A stretch of 16,028 bases of DNA, taken from contig JAFGNC010000411.1 in NCBI GenBank assembly GCA_016927175.1, forward strand, positions 1 to 16,028, read 5' to 3'. Source of the stretch: Gammaproteobacteria bacterium (GTDB taxonomy: Bacteria > Pseudomonadota > Gammaproteobacteria > Steroidobacterales > Rariloculaceae). Numbering within the stretch: position 1 is the stretch's first letter; each line of letters starts with the position of its first letter. Under the pieces are notes generated by a model. The model made no database searches and was not told the DNA's origin. It was given only the letters and a program-made list of their open reading frames with translations. This document shows positions 13,328-16,028 of this stretch, one piece after another. Both the position numbers and the translations under genes were made by a program.

Positions 13328-15151
13328 TCACATGTCGTACAGGATCGGCAGAACGATGGACAGGCCGATCCACATGATCAGCTGCAGCGGCACGCCGACG
13401 CGCAGGAAGTCCGAGAACTGGTAGCCGCCTGCGCTCATGACCAGCAGGTTCGTCTGATAGCCCACCGGCGTCAGGTAGCTCATGTTCGCGCCGAACAGCA
13501 CGCCGAGCACGAACGGCTCTATCGGCGCCCCGAGCTGCTCGGCGACACCGATCGCGATCGGCGTCCCGAGCACGGCGATCGCGTTGTTCGTCACGACCTC
13601 CGTCAGCAGCGCCATGATGATGATGAAGCCGGCCAGCACGAGCGGCACGGGAAGGTCGCCGGTCAGCGCGACGTACAACGACGCGATGTAATTCGCCGCG
13701 CCGGTCGACGTCAGCGCAAGCCCGAGCGCGAGGCTGGCAACGATGACGAGGATGATGCGCCGGTCGAGCGCCCCCATCGCGTCCCGCCACGTCAGGCAGC
13801 GCGTCGCGAGCATCAGCGCCACTCCGAGCAGCGCCGCCAGCGAGATGCGCAGGATTCCGAACGCCGCGAACACGACCACGGCCGCCATGATCGTCAGCGC
13901 GGCCGAGGCCCGCTCGGTCCGCGGCACCGTGATGCGGCCGTCGAGCACCAGCACCTGACCGGAGCGCTTCAGCCGCTCGAGCGCTTCGGTCGTGCCCTGA
14001 ACGAGCACGATGTCGCCGACGCTCAGAATCTCGCGAGCGAGCCGTTCTCCGGCGTCGCCCGGCTTCGATCCCGGCCGGTGCAGCGCCAGCGGAGCGAGCT
14101 CGTACGCCCACAGCATCCGGCTCGAGTCGAGCGAGGCCTGATCGAGCACGGATCCCTGCGTCACGACGACTTCCGCGAGGTGCTGATCGCTCGTCAGCGG
14201 GTGCTCGGGACCGACGCGCTCCTCGGTTTCGCCGACCAGGAGCGTCGCGCCGAGCAGCCGCTCGTACTCCTTCAGGTTCTCGGCCGTATCCCTGACGTGC
14301 AGCCGGTCCCCGGCGTTGATCACGACGGAGGGCAGCTTGACCAGGGACAGGCTGCCGCGCGCGACGCGCGACACCCTCAACGTGCCTTTCGTGTGCGCCA
14401 GCACGTCGGACAGCGTGCGCCCGTCCGCGAATCCGCCGTCGTTGATTCGCAGCTTCGCGTCGAAGAGCCGCGGCGCGACGTCCGTCAGCGGCGGCCTGCG
14501 GTTCGGCAGCAGCCGGGGCGCGATCAGCCACAGATACAGAATCGCGACTCCCCCGACCATGAAGACGGGCAGGGCGAAGTCGAACATCTGCAGCTCGCGC
14601 ATGCCGAGATCGGCGGAGATCGTGACGACCAGCAGGTTCGTCGACGTGCCGATCGTCGTCGCCGAGCCGCCGACGATCGTCGCGAAGCCGATCGGCATCA
14701 GAATACCGGCGGGGGAGACACGTGCCTTCAGCGACACGGCCACGAGCAGCGGCAGCACCGCCGCGACGACGGGCGTGTTGTTCAGGAACATGCTCATGGC
14801 GGCGACGGTCAGCAGGGTCGCGAGGAAGGCGAGCTGTGGACGCTCCGCCCAGAGTCCCGACAGGGACTGTGCGATCGGCTGCAGAGCGCCCGTCGTCTCG
14901 AGTCCCTTGGCCAGAATCATCAGCGACGAGATCGCGATCAGCGCCTCGTTGCCGAAGCCGGACAATATGTCCTGCGCGCCGACGCGAGGACCGTCACCGC
15001 CGATCGGGAACAGCTCGAACCAGATCAGGATGACGATCAGCACCAGGAGGCTCGAAGCCTCGAGCAGGTACTTCTCCCGCGTGAACAGGAAAATCGCGAA
15101 CAGCGCCAACGCTATCGCGAAGACGGCGTGGATGCTCGGCGGTGTCGGCAC
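13328..15151 (-). CDS. SLC13-type anion permease with two TrkA-C (RCK-C) domains
   Basis: This 607-residue inner-membrane transporter belongs to the SLC13/DASS (Na/sulfate or dicarboxylate, CitMHS-like) group. It has two membrane halves, residues about 8-212 and 413-607. Between them is a cytoplasmic stretch of about 200 residues with two TrkA-C modules (about 222-305 and 318-405; strands VVINAGDRLHVRDT and ILSVGDIVLVQGT). Substrate-site hairpins are visible as FLNNTPVVA (122-130), ATTIGTSTNLLV (164-175), TEVVTNNAIAVLGTP (517-531) and MSYLTPVGYQTNLL (557-570). These are the paired Ser/Thr-Asn motifs of the family. The TrkA-C pair usually marks regulation by a small ligand such as a nucleotide. 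The substrate may be sulfate, phosphate-like oxyanions or a dicarboxylate. The start is a GTG (15149-15151) only 5 bases after the hflC stop, so it is probably co-translated with hflC. Confidence 0.92.
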   Translation of the reverse strand: MPTPPSIHAVFAIALALFAIFLFTREKYLLEASSLLVLIVILIWFELFPIGGDGPRVGAQDILSGFGNEALIAISSLMILAKGLETTGALQPIAQSLSGLWAERPQLAFLATLLTVAAMSMFLNNTPVVAAVLPLLVAVSLKARVSPAGILMPIGFATIVGGSATTIGTSTNLLVVTISADLGMRELQMFDFALPVFMVGGVAILYLWLIAPRLLPNRRPPLTDVAPRLFDAKLRINDGGFADGRTLSDVLAHTKGTLRVSRVARGSLSLVKLPSVVINAGDRLHVRDTAENLKEYERLLGATLLVGETEERVGPEHPLTSDQHLAEVVVTQGSVLDQASLDSSRMLWAYELAPLALHRPGSKPGDAGERLAREILSVGDIVLVQGTTEALERLKRSGQVLVLDGRITVPRTERASAALTIMAAVVVFAAFGILRISLAALLGVALMLATRCLTWRDAMGALDRRIILVIVASLALGLALTSTGAANYIASLYVALTGDLPVPLVLAGFIIIMALLTEVVTNNAIAVLGTPIAIGVAEQLGAPIEPFVLGVLFGANMSYLTPVGYQTNLLVMSAGGYQFSDFLRVGVPLQLIMWIGLSIVLPILYDM

Positions 15152-15156
15152 TTACG

Positions 15157-16028
15157 TCAGGGGGCCGAGGTGGACTCCAGATAACGGAAGAAATCCGAAT
15201 CCGCGTCGATCATCAGCGTCGTGTTTTCCCCGAGCGTGCCGTAGCTCTCCAGCGTCTTGAAGAACTGGTAGAACTCCGGATCCTGCCCGTAAGCCTCTCC
15301 GTAGATGCGCGTCGCTTCCGCATCGGCCGCGCCGATTATTTCCTGCGCCGCGCGCTCGGCTTCGGAGTTGATACGCCGCAACTCGCGCTCCATGACGCCG
15401 AGAATCTCCTGGCTGCGGCCTTCGCCCTCGGAACGGAATCGCGCAGCGATGCTCTGGCGCTCCGAGATCATGCGGCTCTCGACCTCCTCGCGCACGGATT
15501 CGATGTAGTTGATGCGCTTGATCCGGACGTCGATCAGGTCGATGCCGAGGCTCGGCATCAGCCGCGCCGCGGCTGCCAGCATCTCCTCCTCGAGCTGGGC
15601 GCGGCCTTTCTGCGGACGCTCGAGATCCGTCTCGGCCAGGGCGTCGACCTCTTCCTCGGCGAGGGCCGACACGTCCACCTGCCAGTCGGCCGAGCGCACG
15701 ATCTCCTCGAGCTCCGTGCCCGACACGATGTCGCGCGTGACGGAGTCGAGGATGTCGTCGAGCCGCGTGCGGGCGCCGGCCTCGTCCCGGACCGAGCGCA
15801 GGAACTGCAGCGGATCCTCGATGCGCCAGCGTGCGGTGGTGTCGACGACGATGAACTCGCGGCCAAGCGTCGGGATCTGGCTGACGTCGCCGTCCCAGGT
15901 CAGCAGGCGCCTGTCGAAACGCCGCACTTCCTGAATGAACGGCACGCGCCAGTGCAGGCCCGGCTCCGTGATCACGTCGCCGATCGGTTCACCGAACTGC
16001 ACGATGATGCCCTGCTCGGCCTGGTCGA
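15157..16028 (-). CDS. hflC: protease modulator HflC, N-terminus outside window
   Basis: About 289 C-terminal residues are visible; the membrane anchor and start lie beyond the right edge. HflC is an SPFH-domain inner-membrane protein that, with HflK, forms a large cage around the FtsH protease and modulates its activity. The visible part begins DQAEQGIIVQFGEPIGDVITEPGLH, typical of the SPFH N-terminal strands. It continues through FDRRLLTWDGD and DTTARWRIEDPLQFL, a long helical coiled region (RMISERQSIAARFRSEGEGRSQEI and RRINSEAERAAQEI), AEATRIYGEAYGQDPEFYQFFKTLESY and the end DSDFFRYLES. An acidic insert (about EEEVDALAETDLERPQ) between the SPFH strands is somewhat longer than in E. coli. 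hflK is expected upstream, off the window. The SLC13 permease follows directly. Confidence 0.94.
   Translation of the reverse strand, partial: DQAEQGIIVQFGEPIGDVITEPGLHWRVPFIQEVRRFDRRLLTWDGDVSQIPTLGREFIVVDTTARWRIEDPLQFLRSVRDEAGARTRLDDILDSVTRDIVSGTELEEIVRSADWQVDVSALAEEEVDALAETDLERPQKGRAQLEEEMLAAAARLMPSLGIDLIDVRIKRINYIESVREEVESRMISERQSIAARFRSEGEGRSQEILGVMERELRRINSEAERAAQEIIGAADAEATRIYGEAYGQDPEFYQFFKTLESYGTLGENTTLMIDADSDFFRYLESTSAP

Noticed and set aside
13227..15184. Overlapping frames on both strands across the permease (434, 368 and 314 residues)
   Set aside because: All are Arg/Ala/Asp-rich shadows. The permease frame has clear transmembrane helices and family motifs.
1..16028. Mobile element, CRISPR or phage-defence locus
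   Set aside because: No transposase, integrase, nuclease, regular repeat array or tRNA-linked attachment site was found, and composition looks even across the window.

Overview
The window is GC-rich, with strong third-position GC bias that opens long spurious frames opposite almost every real gene. The protein families point to a Gram-negative bacterium, most likely a Pseudomonadota (gammaproteobacterial-like): HflC, a cbb-type CbbY and Gph, periplasmic PQQ dehydrogenases, DUF6152 and DUF2062. I cannot name a genus. No tRNA, rRNA, CRISPR array, insertion sequence, integrase or phage gene was seen.

Region 1 (1-3693, all minus strand) is a compact operon. In transcription order it encodes a class II ketose-bisphosphate aldolase of the GatY/KbaY type, a CbbY-like HAD phosphatase, the dihydroxyacetone kinase subunits DhaL and DhaK, and a phosphoglycolate phosphatase (Gph/CbbZ type) that runs off the left edge. 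A plausible sigma-70 promoter lies about 60 bases upstream of the aldolase. Together these genes handle DHA, DHAP and phosphorylated two- to six-carbon sugars. No RuBisCO, DhaM or dedicated sugar transporter is visible in the window.

Region 2 (about 3969-12485) is a periplasmic oxidation island. On the minus strand, PQQ dehydrogenase 1 is followed by a secreted 273-residue protein of unknown function, a DUF6152 protein and a strong intrinsic terminator. Divergent from PQQ dehydrogenase 1, on the plus strand, are a second secreted protein homologous to the 273-residue one and, overlapping it by 8 bases, a secreted type B carboxylesterase. Facing the esterase is a second PQQ dehydrogenase on the minus strand. 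Six proteins in a row carry export signals. A reasonable inference is that the esterase releases an alcohol or polyol that the dehydrogenases oxidise in the periplasm; the substrate is unknown.

Region 3 (12779-16028) is more ordinary membrane biology: a DUF2062 membrane protein on the plus strand, facing a minus-strand pair made of hflC (5' end beyond the right edge) and an SLC13-type anion permease with two cytoplasmic TrkA-C domains. The permease starts 5 bases after the hflC stop.

The best candidates for something undescribed are the aldolase/CbbY/DhaLK/Gph operon, which could build or break pentulose bisphosphates from DHAP and a C2 unit, and the PQQ dehydrogenase neighbourhood with its paired unknown secreted proteins.
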